Below, piece by piece: positions 9,716 to 18,663 of a DNA stretch of 64,000 nucleotides; position 1 is the first letter of the stretch; each line of letters opens with the position of its first letter. The notes under the pieces were generated by a model that had not been told where the DNA came from, made no database searches, and saw only the letters and a list, made by a program, of their open reading frames with translations. The position numbers and the translations under genes were made by a program. Location: positions 1 to 64,000 of the forward strand of contig PBYS01000121.1 in NCBI GenBank assembly GCA_002729725.1, written 5' to 3'. The stretch is from Puniceicoccaceae bacterium. Its GTDB lineage: Bacteria > Verrucomicrobiota > Verrucomicrobiia > Opitutales > Coraliomargaritaceae.

Positions 9716-9762
9716 TTTATACCAAAACCTATCAAGCAAAGGAACCAATTGAAATGCAAAAC

Positions 9763-9788
9763 GTAGGGGCTTCACTTGTGAAGACCGC
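9763..9788 (+). repeat. Single GTAG-type REP element
   Basis: GTAG at 9763-9766 is followed by GGGG and the hairpin CTTCAC-TT-GTGAAG, then ACCGC. The same unit occurs inverted at 11144-11170 and 36935-36960, and as the other half of the pair at 11095-11120. It lies between creD and creB. Confidence 0.75.
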
Positions 9789-9825
9789 AGTTGATGGAAC
9801 ACGCAATGAAGCTTCGCCCCACTCC

Positions 9826-11055
9826 CTACTCCCCACTCCCTACTGACAGCCCGCTGTCGCCACGCTTGCGTGCCACAAACACCGTCGACCAGTCCATCTT
9901 GGCGGTCGCGCGCATTAAGACAGCCAGCGTCAACACGGCACCGATCGCGATGGTCAATCCACTCAAACCGTCGAAGAAGAAGCTGTAACTAAACAATACC
10001 ATGTAAGCGAACTGCGCGGGCAGCGCGATTCGTGTCAGCGCGCGACCACCAACGGCATGCAGATACCCGCACACCAATAGCAACGAAACCGCAGCCGATA
10101 AAAAGAAGCACAAGTGTATAGGCATCAAATCGACCGTGTAAGCAAAGAGCAGCTGGAAGGCGAAACAGCCGGCCGCTAAGAAGAAGTAATTCATCGGGTG
10201 CAAATTGATCCCCGTCACCGCGCCGAAGATTAACAGGACCGCAAAAAAGAAAAGCAAGGAGACCGGCGCAAAGAAACTGATACGGCTCGCAATCGGCCCG
10301 GGGTTTAAGACCTTGGGCATGTCCATGCCGATCGACTGCGCGCCAATCACGTCGGGGTAGTCCCAGATCAAATCCCACCCGCCCGTGGCGACTTCCAAAC
10401 GGTCGGTGGGCGATGCGGTGCCGCCGGGGAAATTGATCGATTCGAAATCGGTCTGCATGGCTAACTGGAAATTCTGCACACGATTCGCTCCATTGAGATC
10501 ATACTCCCAATGGTTTAGCCCACGCGCATGATAGCTCACCTGCAGGGGCACCGTGCTCTGCGGCGGAATCACCACCGCCTGGGTGATGGTGCCCTCGCGT
10601 AAGATGGGCTCGTCGACGCCTGCACCCTCGAGCTCGAAGGTGAAATTGTTATAGCTCGCATCGGCGGAAGGCAGACTGAACGCCACATACACGGTTTGCG
10701 CGATCGGCGTCGGATTCGGGATTTCGTATTTTGCGGTGAACTGTGCCTGATACGTGCGGTACCAAAACAAGCCTTTGCGCTTTGGCTCATACTGTAACTC
10801 GACTTGCACACGACTCCTACTCGGACTGACCGACGAGCGCCCCGAAACACTGGCTGGCGACTCATACCATGCGATTGGGTGCGCTTGCCGCAACTGCGGC
10901 CCCCAGGCCCGCTGAACCTCATGAATCAATGAACCCGAGCGATCCAGCGAGCGATGCGTCAGCGCCCCCCCGAGTATAAACCAGCCGACGGCGGTGCAGA
11001 TGAAAATAAAACCCACCGCGAGGATGGAGCGAACGCTTAGTTTGTGTGTATGCAT
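9826..11055 (-). CDS. creD: CreD-like inner-membrane protein
   Basis: A 409-aa protein with TM1 at about residues 10-30, a large periplasmic beta-rich domain (~35-240), then about six membrane segments (~255-390). The helix order and the stretch GINLHPMNYFFLAAG, followed at the C-terminus by a final helix and KMDWSTVF, follow CreD (inner membrane protein of the CreBC regulon). The periplasmic part is divergent and the N-terminal CreD signature is weak, so it is CreD-like rather than a certain orthologue. It is separated from the upstream secreted-protein gene by a REP pair and from creB by a single REP. Confidence 0.65.
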   Translation of the reverse strand: MHTHKLSVRSILAVGFIFICTAVGWFILGGALTHRSLDRSGSLIHEVQRAWGPQLRQAHPIAWYESPASVSGRSSVSPSRSRVQVELQYEPKRKGLFWYRTYQAQFTAKYEIPNPTPIAQTVYVAFSLPSADASYNNFTFELEGAGVDEPILREGTITQAVVIPPQSTVPLQVSYHARGLNHWEYDLNGANRVQNFQLAMQTDFESINFPGGTASPTDRLEVATGGWDLIWDYPDVIGAQSIGMDMPKVLNPGPIASRISFFAPVSLLFFFAVLLIFGAVTGINLHPMNYFFLAAGCFAFQLLFAYTVDLMPIHLCFFLSAAVSLLLVCGYLHAVGGRALTRIALPAQFAYMVLFSYSFFFDGLSGLTIAIGAVLTLAVLMRATAKMDWSTVFVARKRGDSGLSVGSGE

Positions 11056-11094
11056 AGTTTTTTATTTTAATAAATTATCGGATTTTGTGCCTGA

Positions 11095-11170
11095 GGTAGG
11101 GGCTTCACTCGTGAAGCCCGCATCGGGCTGGCACTGAAGGTCGGCGGTCTTCACAAGTGAAGCCCCTACC
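11095..11170. repeat. Inverted pair of GTAG-type REP elements
   Basis: The left unit is GGTAG then GGGCTTCAC-TC-GTGAAGCCC, a 9-bp stem. The right unit is the inverse (GGTCTTCAC-AA-GTGAAGCCCC, ending CTACC at 11170). The 5-prime GTAG beside a hairpin and the head-to-head pairing are typical of REP doublets (BIME-like) moved by RAYT transposases. It fills the gap between creD and the 556-aa protein gene and may attenuate transcription or protect the mRNA. Confidence 0.8.
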
Positions 11171-11182
11171 AATAAAGCAAAC

Positions 11183-12853
11183 TCATCGCTCCAGATCTCG
11201 GCGCGTGTAATAGAGCGAAGCCACCGGCGCTTCGTCGTCATAGATTTGCTTACTCAAGCGCACTGATCCGCCTTGGGTAGCCCCGGCGTCGATCACAACG
11301 TTGCCCTCCAGCGCGGTGGCCTGATATTCACTGGGCAACTGCACCTGCCAGATCAAGCGGTGCACAAAGAGGGGCGTGCGCGGCAGCTCCAGTTGTGCCC
11401 GGCCTTCCACGGGATTCATTTTCGCCCCTTTAGAGGTAAAGACATAGCCCACTCTGCTCTTGGAATGCGTCCCACTGACTTTGGGCAAATTAAAGATCAA
11501 CCCTCCATCTTCAGCCAACAACGGATCTATCGAGCGACCATTGATCGAGCAAGACAGCAGTTTACCACCTTCCGGCAGCACGAAACAGTATTCAGCCGCT
11601 TCGGCGTGTTCGATCACCACATCGGCCCGATGCAGCATACTGCCCTCGGCCACCAACTCGCTGACATATTCCGCCGACTCCACCGTGGCCGAGGCGGTTT
11701 TCACCCGTGGCAGTTGCCGCGCAGATAGTTTCAAAACCTCTGCATCCGAAAGCGCGATATACTTCAGCTTCTCAATCCGCACGGACGCGCCCATCCAATC
11801 GGGTAAGCGCCCGAGGGGCATCCACGCCCCGCGGACTGGCGTCACCTCGACGCCATCGAAGTCAGACACATAGCAAGCGCTGTCGGTCTTCTTCGCGCCC
11901 TCCACCCGCACAAGCGGTGCCGTGAACTGCCCCTCCACCAGATCGATCGGCACAGTATATTGAATCATAACTTCCCGTGTGGTCGCCTCGTCGTGGGGCC
12001 ACTCCAAATGTAAAATCGGTCCTTGCGCTGTCATCTCCATCGAATCACGCACGCCTCCACCGCGACCGAAGTCCGTCACAGAATTCACACTGGCAGGACT
12101 CGCCAAGCTTACTTGTGCTCTGGACGTGAGGCCGCCGTCAGTCGCATTAAGCCGCAGGTGACAGCTCACCTGCATCACGCCCCCCAGATCACGAATCCAG
12201 TGCTTCGTCGTCGCTTGCCACTGCGTCGGTTGCATCGCCTCGGGCGAATACAACTTCACCTGCACAGGGCCACCGCCCGCGGGCAAACTGAATTCACTTT
12301 TCTCACGATTCGCGCCCACGGCCCCCGTCACAATGACAGCCGCCGGATCCTCCGCATGCCGAAGCTCAAGAGTCGACTGCCCCGCCCCTACTGTCATAAA
12401 ATCAGCAATCAATCGACCCGTTACCGAGCGCAGGATCGGCGCCGCCTGCAGCCCCAGCGTCACAGTGGACGCAGCTTTTGGCTCCAGCAGTAAACACATG
12501 CCACCATCAATCGGCACCAGTTTAGCATCCGGCGGATCCAGCGAACGAACCGCCTCCGTCGCCTCCACTAAAACGACCGATTGCCACTCGTCCGAGAGAT
12601 TGACCACGCGAAAGCTCGCCTCAAAACGAACCGCAGCCAAATCCGTGCAATCGATCATATAATTGGCCGACTGCACCCACACTTCCACCGGCGGTTTGGG
12701 CGGCACGCGGTCGTCGCTGACAGGCTGCACCCGCTCAAGCAAGCCTCGCAATTCGGAATAGGGCAAAGTCACCGTCGCCTGCGAAATGTCGCCCGCAGCG
12801 CCCAACGCGCTCAAACCGACACTGAATAAGAAGAAGCATAGAATTGTTTTCAT
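11183..12853 (-). CDS. Large secreted beta-rich protein next to CreD
   Basis: A 556-aa protein with a signal peptide (MKTILCFFLFSVGLSALGAAG) and no other membrane segment. The rest is predicted to be beta-rich, with many short alternating hydrophobic strands, and contains no recognised catalytic motif. The minus strand has a purine-rich GGGGGA before the ATG. Downstream are creD-, creB- and creC-like genes on the same strand, so it is probably the first gene of the group and works in the periplasm with the CreD-like protein. I do not recognise its family. Confidence 0.75.
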   Translation of the reverse strand: MKTILCFFLFSVGLSALGAAGDISQATVTLPYSELRGLLERVQPVSDDRVPPKPPVEVWVQSANYMIDCTDLAAVRFEASFRVVNLSDEWQSVVLVEATEAVRSLDPPDAKLVPIDGGMCLLLEPKAASTVTLGLQAAPILRSVTGRLIADFMTVGAGQSTLELRHAEDPAAVIVTGAVGANREKSEFSLPAGGGPVQVKLYSPEAMQPTQWQATTKHWIRDLGGVMQVSCHLRLNATDGGLTSRAQVSLASPASVNSVTDFGRGGGVRDSMEMTAQGPILHLEWPHDEATTREVMIQYTVPIDLVEGQFTAPLVRVEGAKKTDSACYVSDFDGVEVTPVRGAWMPLGRLPDWMGASVRIEKLKYIALSDAEVLKLSARQLPRVKTASATVESAEYVSELVAEGSMLHRADVVIEHAEAAEYCFVLPEGGKLLSCSINGRSIDPLLAEDGGLIFNLPKVSGTHSKSRVGYVFTSKGAKMNPVEGRAQLELPRTPLFVHRLIWQVQLPSEYQATALEGNVVIDAGATQGGSVRLSKQIYDDEAPVASLYYTRRDLER

Positions 12854-13020
12854 CGTCCCCCATCCTAGGGCCCCTCTTTGAAAACATTATGAACTCACTG
12901 TGAAATCGCGCAGGGAACGCAAAAATTTCCCCGCACTAGCGCACCAACAAGAATTAAACACCCTGATGAGCCGCAGCGGAAGCGACGCTACTTCTTACGA
13001 GAACTTGAACCTACATCCAC

Positions 13021-13109
13021 AAACCATCCAAATTTACATTAATTCAGATAGTAAACCATCCAAATTTACATTAATTCGTTTGCTAAACCGTCCAAATTTA
13101 CATTAATTA
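13021..13109. repeat. Three tandem 32-bp direct repeats
   Basis: Copies start at 13021, 13053 and 13085, an exact 32-bp period. Each contains AAACC(A/G)TCCAAATTTACATT followed by AATT. The array is AT-rich, stands out from its surroundings, and ends 8 bp before the ATG of the DUF4143 ATPase. It may carry the promoter and repeated binding sites. Confidence 0.85.
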
Positions 13110-13116
13110 GAAAATA

Positions 13117-14250
13117 ATGATCCCCAGAAAACTGGCTGCTACACTCGGAAACACCATAAAGCCCGGACGTGTCTGGATGCTTTTTGGCGCGCGCAGAGTA
13201 GGCAAAACGCAACTCATCCAGAACTATCTAACGACAGTGCCGAAGGAAACTTGGTATCAAGGGCACGGCGAAGATCGCGATTTAGCCGAATTACTTGAAT
13301 CGCGATCCGCCTCCCGCTATCGACAAATGTTTAGCGCCTACGATGGATTTTTTCTCGATGAGGCACAATCCGTTCAAAACGCAGGAGCCGCACTCAAGCT
13401 ACTGGTCGACCTATTCCCAAAGTTAAAAGTCATCGTCACCGGCTCATCTGCCTTTCGCCTCGACCAAATGCTCGGGCAACCCCTGACAGGGCGACGCTCC
13501 GTGCATTACTTACACCCCGTCACCGCAAGCGAAATAGCCGCGTGGAAGGATCCCCTCGCGCCCAAAGCGCAACTTCCCGACCTTTTAAACTATGGAAGCT
13601 ACCCGGAAGTCCTCCAAATCGGCGATCCAAGAGAACGCCAAGCTTACCTGCGCCAACTCGTCGAAGATTATCTGTTTCAAGACATACTCGCATTCGAGCA
13701 ACTACGTAACGCACAAAAGCTGCGCGACCTAGCCACCATGGTGGCCCATCAAATCGGTAGCGAACTGTCTCTCAACGAATTGGCGAACTCCCTACAGCTC
13801 AATCGATCGACCATAGAGCGCTATCTGGATCTGCTTGAGAAAAGCTTCGTCATCTTCCGAGTCGGCGGTTTTTCACGAAATCTACGTAAAGAAGTCAGCA
13901 AGACCCAGCGCTACTACTTCGTGGACAATGGCATCCGCAACGCTGTCATCAACCAATTCCAGCCGATCAACCAGCGAGCCGATGGCGGCGCCCTTTGGGA
14001 AAATTTCTTCATCAACGAACGTCGCCGATTCAACGCCTACCATAACACAGGCACACAGAGCTATTTTTGGCGAACTTACGACCAGCAAGAAATCGATCTC
14101 ATCGAAGTTAGCCCCGACGGCCAACTAGCCGCGTTCGAATGCAAGTGGCAAAACAAGAAGCACAAAGTGCCCGGCGCATGGCCCAAAGCCTACCCTGAAA
14201 CACCGGTGCAATTCGCGCACCCGGAGAATTTTACACAATTTCTGCTTTAA
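13117..14250 (+). CDS. AAA ATPase with DUF4143 domain
   Basis: A 377-aa protein with Walker A GARRVGKTQLI (residues ~24-34), Walker B GFFLDEAQSV (~83-92), a sensor-like VTGSSAFRL (~115-123), a winged-helix-like part (LSLNELANSLQLNRSTIERYL) and a C-terminal PD-(D/E)XK-like DUF4143 domain (EIDLIEV, then AFECKW). These ATPases are widespread, often multicopy and found in accessory positions. Their role is unsettled, with proposals in DNA handling and defence. The E-x-D ... E-x-K pattern at the C-terminus is intact. The gene begins just after the 32-bp repeat array, and the next gene starts 5 bp after its stop. Confidence 0.85.
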   Translation: MIPRKLAATLGNTIKPGRVWMLFGARRVGKTQLIQNYLTTVPKETWYQGHGEDRDLAELLESRSASRYRQMFSAYDGFFLDEAQSVQNAGAALKLLVDLFPKLKVIVTGSSAFRLDQMLGQPLTGRRSVHYLHPVTASEIAAWKDPLAPKAQLPDLLNYGSYPEVLQIGDPRERQAYLRQLVEDYLFQDILAFEQLRNAQKLRDLATMVAHQIGSELSLNELANSLQLNRSTIERYLDLLEKSFVIFRVGGFSRNLRKEVSKTQRYYFVDNGIRNAVINQFQPINQRADGGALWENFFINERRRFNAYHNTGTQSYFWRTYDQQEIDLIEVSPDGQLAAFECKWQNKKHKVPGAWPKAYPETPVQFAHPENFTQFLL

Positions 14251-14255
14251 CCCCC

Positions 14256-15017
14256 ATGTTTCGACCCATCAGAAAGAAGGCCCTGCGTTATATAGTACTA
14301 CCGAACGTATGCCTCTTCATTGGCCTGGCGATTTACTTTCCCGGCTCCGAACTTCCCATCGCCCTGACATTAGCCACAGGCATACAACGTGGATCACTTC
14401 AGACAAAGATCGACGCATGCGAAGACAAGGCGATTACAGGCAACACACTTACGGATGACGAAACCGAATTCCTGAGCGACCTCTATACCTGTCTATATAA
14501 GGGCGCGCGACTGACCTTTATATTGCCCGAAGTCTCCAAGATGATGGAGCACTATCTCGCCCAATCTGGTGAGCCGCTGACAATCGATGCCTCTATTTTT
14601 AATACAAACGACAAAGTCACTGAAAAAATGGAGGCCATCAAAGCCGAGATACGCGCCAGCACACAGCTGCGATCTATCTACCGCTCCGAAGAATTCTACA
14701 TGCCCGACTTCAGTAATATTGATTCCGTCTTCGGGCTCTATTACGGGCACATCACCGCAAAGCCTATACGGAGAGGCGATACAATACAGATCCAATGGCG
14801 CGCCGAAGTCCCATGGGAATGGCCCAGCTACGCTTCACTCGCCGAGAAACATGGCGATCCGCATGCTGAATCCTTTCCTATACCCAACGCCTCCTGCCTG
14901 TTGCTTGGAATTAATGGGGCCATCACGATCGACAACGGCTTGGGCGAATACCTCACACAACTAGGACTCGCCAAATCATTCATCGCGTATGCAGAATGGG
15001 TGGAAGTTATCGACTAG
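14256..15017 (+). CDS. Unknown protein with N-terminal membrane segment
   Basis: A 253-aa protein. A basic N-terminus (RPIRKKALRY) precedes a hydrophobic segment at about residues 14-34. The rest is soluble and mixed, with a helical middle (~50-150) and a C-terminal part containing IQIQWRAEVPWEWP and LLLGINGAITIDNG. The gene starts 5 bp after the DUF4143 ATPase stop on the same strand and may be cotranscribed. I do not recognise a family. Confidence 0.65.
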   Translation: MFRPIRKKALRYIVLPNVCLFIGLAIYFPGSELPIALTLATGIQRGSLQTKIDACEDKAITGNTLTDDETEFLSDLYTCLYKGARLTFILPEVSKMMEHYLAQSGEPLTIDASIFNTNDKVTEKMEAIKAEIRASTQLRSIYRSEEFYMPDFSNIDSVFGLYYGHITAKPIRRGDTIQIQWRAEVPWEWPSYASLAEKHGDPHAESFPIPNASCLLLGINGAITIDNGLGEYLTQLGLAKSFIAYAEWVEVID

Positions 15018-15092
15018 TGAAATCACCCAATCTATCTAGCGCTTGCCCATCACATCAAAATCGCTACACAACATCTAATACCTCAGTTTTAA

Positions 15093-16169
15093 ATGTACAG
15101 ATACTGCATATTCTTATTCTCGCATTTGCTGCCTCTAATTGCATGTGTAGCATCCACTCCACGCCAATACCCTAATGTAGAACGCATTTTCGAAGGCTCA
15201 GGCTACGTAATCTCTGGGACATTTATAGATAAATATGAAGAAGAAATTGTTGAACACCGCATACACCATGACCGTGGAACAGAGCGCATCCAGCGGTCAT
15301 ACATAGGCGAAATTGAGATCGAGGCAATTCTCCCCCGACTCAGAAGTCTCGGGAGCGAAAACTACCACACCGAAAAATTTCCAGTCCGATTCACCAAAGC
15401 GGATTTAGGTGCATTGAAAAAAGCCAGCCTCTTCATTGTCAATGACGAGGCATACGGCTACGTGAGACCACTGAACGAAAACAATCCGCATCGCCAAGAA
15501 ATAAAAGATATTCTAGAATCTGGTCGGTATTACTATCGTCCCTACCGAGCATTTGTCGGCCTCTGGGTGGGAGAAGACAAAACTGGAAAAATCACGACCA
15601 TGCTATCTCTTGAAAATCTAGGTGTCGGCAGCTGGGGAACACAAGGAGGCCATATGATTCACTGGAAGCCGTTCCACAAGACACTAAACATCTACTTCGC
15701 AGAAGAAGATTACATAAAGCTTCCGCTTTTATTTAAGGACAAAAAAGTCATCGGCTTTGAACACAACGACATAAGATACAGAAGACCCACTGATGAAGAC
15801 TCCCTAGAGACTCCTTTTCAGCGAATGCTGGAACAACAAAGCAGATTGCCGATTGAACCTGAGCATCCCGCGCTTGGAGTTTGGAAAGTCAATCGATCGC
15901 ACCTTCAGAAAACAAAAAATTTCCTCTACATCGCACTCAATCCCGATTCTAGCGTTTATTGGTTTAATTCAGATCAAGATTTCATCCGCTTCGGTAGCTG
16001 GAAAACCATTGCTGGAGAAAAAGTGTTCTATTTCAAATTCGACGATGCAAATCATCAATTAGCTGAAATTATAAAAACGAATTCAGGAGATATCATGAAA
16101 TTGAATTATTTTAGTGGAAAACGTCTCTCTCGTGATGAATTAGCTCAAATTTCGTTACCCCAAAATTAA
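15093..16169 (+). CDS. Putative lipoprotein of unknown function
   Basis: A 358-aa protein whose N-terminus (CIFLFSHLLPLIAC) reads as a signal with lipobox L-I-A-C (cysteine at about residue 18). The mature part is charged and beta-rich (YVISGTFIDKYEEEIVEH, RSYIGEIEIEAIL, FVGLWVGEDKTGKITTMLSL). The second half has lipocalin-like phrases (ALGVWKVN, FRFGSWKTIAGEKVFYFKF). No family recognised. AT content is higher than in neighbouring genes, which may mean acquisition by transfer, but the difference was judged only by eye. Confidence 0.65.
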   Translation: MYRYCIFLFSHLLPLIACVASTPRQYPNVERIFEGSGYVISGTFIDKYEEEIVEHRIHHDRGTERIQRSYIGEIEIEAILPRLRSLGSENYHTEKFPVRFTKADLGALKKASLFIVNDEAYGYVRPLNENNPHRQEIKDILESGRYYYRPYRAFVGLWVGEDKTGKITTMLSLENLGVGSWGTQGGHMIHWKPFHKTLNIYFAEEDYIKLPLLFKDKKVIGFEHNDIRYRRPTDEDSLETPFQRMLEQQSRLPIEPEHPALGVWKVNRSHLQKTKNFLYIALNPDSSVYWFNSDQDFIRFGSWKTIAGEKVFYFKFDDANHQLAEIIKTNSGDIMKLNYFSGKRLSRDELAQISLPQN

Positions 16170-16256
16170 TGAAGAAAGTAATTAGCATAATGCCCATATC
16201 ACATAGTTGACCTAAATAACTAAAGCACGAGGAAACCTTTCCCTTTGGGAGACGAT

Positions 16257-17405
16257 ATGATGCCTATGCACAGCTCGACTTCTCCTAGGTTCTCAATTTA
16301 CTGCTTAACTGCGATTGTCTTGTTAGCCGGAGCCTGCCACGCAATCGCGGTGCATAAACCGACAGGGATTTTTTCCAGTTCGGGTGCCTCCAATTCAAAT
16401 ATTTACCAGAATCCTGAACTGCGGGGCGTCTTAATTCGGACCAGCTGGTCCAAGATCGAACCCCGCCCAGGCGAATTTGATTTCAGTCATCTGGACGCCC
16501 AAGTGGCAAAGGCTCGAGAACAGGAAGTGCAATGGGCGCTGGCGGTCGCGGGCGGGGCCACAGCCAGCCCAGCTTGGATAATCGACACGCTCGAAGCGGA
16601 CTACCTGGAAATCAGCTTTCGTGGAAAGTCGGGCTATCGCCTGCCTCTGTATTGGGACCCCGTCGCGCAAGCACGCCTCGCACTGCTTGCGCACGAACTA
16701 GCCGAGCGCTATCAAGACGACGAACAATTGGCTCTAGTCTATGTAACTCAAATGACAAGCAACGGGATCGAAGGGCACCTGAACGGCGTCGACATGAGCG
16801 CGATGCGACAAGTGGGCTACACAGACGACAAGTGGGTGAACGCCTCCATAAAAGCCGCACGCAGTTTCGCCGAGGCCTTTGAAAACAAAGCTGTCGCAAT
16901 CGAGCTGCATGAGCTCAATCACAGTGCGGCGGTGCCGACTCGCATCATGAATGAACTATGGGCCGATCCCTCCCTAGAAGAGCGCGTCGGCGTCGGCCTG
17001 TGGTGGCTCTCGGGCAAAACTCATTACCAAGCGGGACTGATTGACGCACTCGCCGCGTTCCCAGGAGACATTTATGCCCAGGTTATCGGGCGCTCAGATC
17101 AGGCCCGACGCTTCGAAGCTGGTGACTACAAGCGTGTATTCGACCAAGCCAAACAGCTCGACATCCGCTACATTGAAGCGTGGGAATATGAATTTCGCAG
17201 CTCAGGACGATCCGCGCAGGGCGCTTGGAACGCTGCCTTTGAGGACTTCAACCACTGGGCCGACGCCCACTATCGCGAGGAGCCCTCAAATGCAATCGCA
17301 CCTTGCTGCGTCCCCTCTAGCAAATTATCCACCAAAAAAAGTGATCAACCCAGCACAGCTGAATTGATCACTGATAAAATAGCACGAGCCCAAGTCGAGA
17401 ACTAG
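16257..17405 (+). CDS. Secreted glycosidase-like (beta/alpha)8 barrel protein
   Basis: About 382 aa from ATG 16257, which has GGGAG five bases upstream; an earlier TTG at 16245 overlaps that site and is unlikely. The N-terminus is a signal peptide. RGVLIRTSWSKIEPRPGEFD and WALAVAGGATASPAWI are the first strands of a GH5/GH42-like barrel. Candidate acid/base is the Glu in TSNGIEGHLNG and candidate nucleophile one of the Glu residues in YIEAWEYEF. The C-terminal ~40 residues are low-complexity with a CC pair. The fold assignment is fairly safe; substrate and even activity are not. Confidence 0.65.
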   Translation: MMPMHSSTSPRFSIYCLTAIVLLAGACHAIAVHKPTGIFSSSGASNSNIYQNPELRGVLIRTSWSKIEPRPGEFDFSHLDAQVAKAREQEVQWALAVAGGATASPAWIIDTLEADYLEISFRGKSGYRLPLYWDPVAQARLALLAHELAERYQDDEQLALVYVTQMTSNGIEGHLNGVDMSAMRQVGYTDDKWVNASIKAARSFAEAFENKAVAIELHELNHSAAVPTRIMNELWADPSLEERVGVGLWWLSGKTHYQAGLIDALAAFPGDIYAQVIGRSDQARRFEAGDYKRVFDQAKQLDIRYIEAWEYEFRSSGRSAQGAWNAAFEDFNHWADAHYREEPSNAIAPCCVPSSKLSTKKSDQPSTAELITDKIARAQVEN

Positions 17406-17430
17406 CACCCGATAGCGCCAAGCCTAAGGG

Positions 17431-17742
17431 CTAGGCCGCCGAGGCGACATCTGAGCTCAATATCGTCGCATATTCTTGCTCGCACGTCGTCGCGATATCG
17501 CCCGCAGCTTTCAGCAGCGCTCGCTCTGGCAGAATTTCCATTCGCACGATGGCCGAAGGCTTCGGATGCTGAGTGCTCGAAGTCACCACCGTCATACCGG
17601 GGCACTTCATAAATTTGCCGACATATTCCATAAAACTCATCAGGTCCGCCTCATGAGCAAATGAAAACGCACGCTGCACCTGAAGGGCTCCATCTCGTAA
17701 TTCGATGACCCAATTGGTTATAGCAGCATTCGTGCGTTTCAT
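17431..17742 (-). CDS. Small protein resembling pterin-4a-carbinolamine dehydratase
   Basis: A 103-aa protein with a very good Shine-Dalgarno (AGGAGG, five bases before the ATG at 17742), so it is a real gene. NWVIELRDGALQVQRAFSF, then LMSFMEYVGKFM, then TQHPKPSAIVRMEI follows the PCD fold order (W...L.R.F.F, F...V, HHP...Y.V). The first catalytic His of the HHP motif is replaced (TQHP), and the later His/Trp and Asp are not evident, so it is probably not an active dehydratase. It may be a divergent DCoH-like binding protein. It stands alone between two plus-strand genes. Confidence 0.6.
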   Translation of the reverse strand: MKRTNAAITNWVIELRDGALQVQRAFSFAHEADLMSFMEYVGKFMKCPGMTVVTSSTQHPKPSAIVRMEILPERALLKAAGDIATTCEQEYATILSSDVASAA

Positions 17743-18004
17743 AATGTCCTCCTTTGTGTGTTTAATTTATCTGATAGTCCGTGTCGCAGATGTGCGACGA
17801 CAAAGGCATTACCATATTCCGTGCCAACTTTAACCCGAACAAATAGATTAACGCAGAAACGTAAGGTACCTAGTCCTGAAAACGAGGGCTTATTTGCAAA
17901 ATGCCATACAGACATATGGGAAACCCTGCAAATTGCACGTCGACCATTCATTCAAAAAGCACCCACTGGGTGGAATTTATCGCCGGCTCATGCATCATAA
18001 GCAC

Positions 18005-18625
18005 ATGAAACACAGCCTCGCCCTCTTCACCTTCGCCGCCCTCTCACTCTTAGCCATCGGTTGCTATGCCAGCAAACCGGAAAAAGACCTCAGCCCCGCG
18101 ATCGTCGAAGTGCCCGCAGGCATGCAAACCGCAGTCGTCGGCGCAGGATGCTTCTGGTGCGTGGAAGCCTTTTTTGAGAGCTTGGAGGGTGTCAACGAAG
18201 TCGTTAGTGGCTATGCCGGCGGCAGCGAAGCCTCGCCCAGCTACTATCAGGTCGCCCGCGGTGAAACCTCTCACGCCGAAGTCGTGCAAATCATCTACGA
18301 TCCCGAGGTGATCAGCTATCGCAAACTCATCGACTTTTTCTGGACCACCCACGACGCCACCCGCAGCGACGGCGTCTGGCCCGACTTCGGACCACAATAC
18401 CGCAGCATCCTGCTCTATCAAAACGAAACCGAACAGGCCACAATCGCAGCGAGCCGAAAAGCCTACGAAGCCCAAACCGGCAAGTCCATCGCCACCGACA
18501 TCAAGGCACTCGAAACCTTCTACCCCGCCGAAAGCTATCACCAAAACTACGCCGAAAACAACCCCAACGACCGCTACGTGCGCGGCGTGCTAAACCCAAA
18601 GCTCAAAAAGCTGGGCTTGAAGTAG
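18005..18625 (+). CDS. msrA: Peptide methionine sulfoxide reductase MsrA, lipoprotein form
   Basis: A 206-aa protein from ATG 18005. The signal peptide ends in lipobox LLAIGC, so the enzyme is exported and probably lipid-anchored, unlike cytoplasmic E. coli MsrA. The catalytic motif GCFWCVEAFFE, then VVSGYAGG, SHAEVVQIIYDP and FPAESYHQNY-type end (TFYPAESYHQNY) are all present. It reduces methionine-S-sulfoxide in envelope proteins. The reading frame stays open up to 17894, but the inner start restores a proper signal peptide. No Shine-Dalgarno is evident. Confidence 0.93.
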   Translation: MKHSLALFTFAALSLLAIGCYASKPEKDLSPAIVEVPAGMQTAVVGAGCFWCVEAFFESLEGVNEVVSGYAGGSEASPSYYQVARGETSHAEVVQIIYDPEVISYRKLIDFFWTTHDATRSDGVWPDFGPQYRSILLYQNETEQATIAASRKAYEAQTGKSIATDIKALETFYPAESYHQNYAENNPNDRYVRGVLNPKLKKLGLK

Positions 18626-18638
18626 TGCACACTGGGAT

Positions 18639-18656
18639 GGGCTGCTTTAGCTGCCC
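18639..18656. other. Hairpin after msrA, REP-like or terminator
   Basis: GGGCTGC-TTTA-GCTGCCC-like hairpin with one T/T mismatch just after the msrA stop. The loop GCTTTAGC is the same as in the REP unit at 31051-31069, so it may be a degenerate copy; no T-run follows. Confidence 0.3.
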
Positions 18657-18663
18657 CCTCATT

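Noticed and set aside
9716-9802. N-terminal extension of the CreB-like frame
   Set aside because: It translates through a REP element, and the family N-terminus begins at the ATG at 9715.
12900-13106. 68-aa frame before the DUF4143 ATPase
   Set aside because: Its second half is simply the translation of the three 32-bp tandem repeats (repeated Q/K-P-S-K-F-T-L-I phrases).
17341-17371. 8-bp inverted repeat GTGATCAA/TTGATCAC as a terminator
   Set aside because: It lies inside the end of the glycosidase-like gene, has a 15-nt loop and no T-run.
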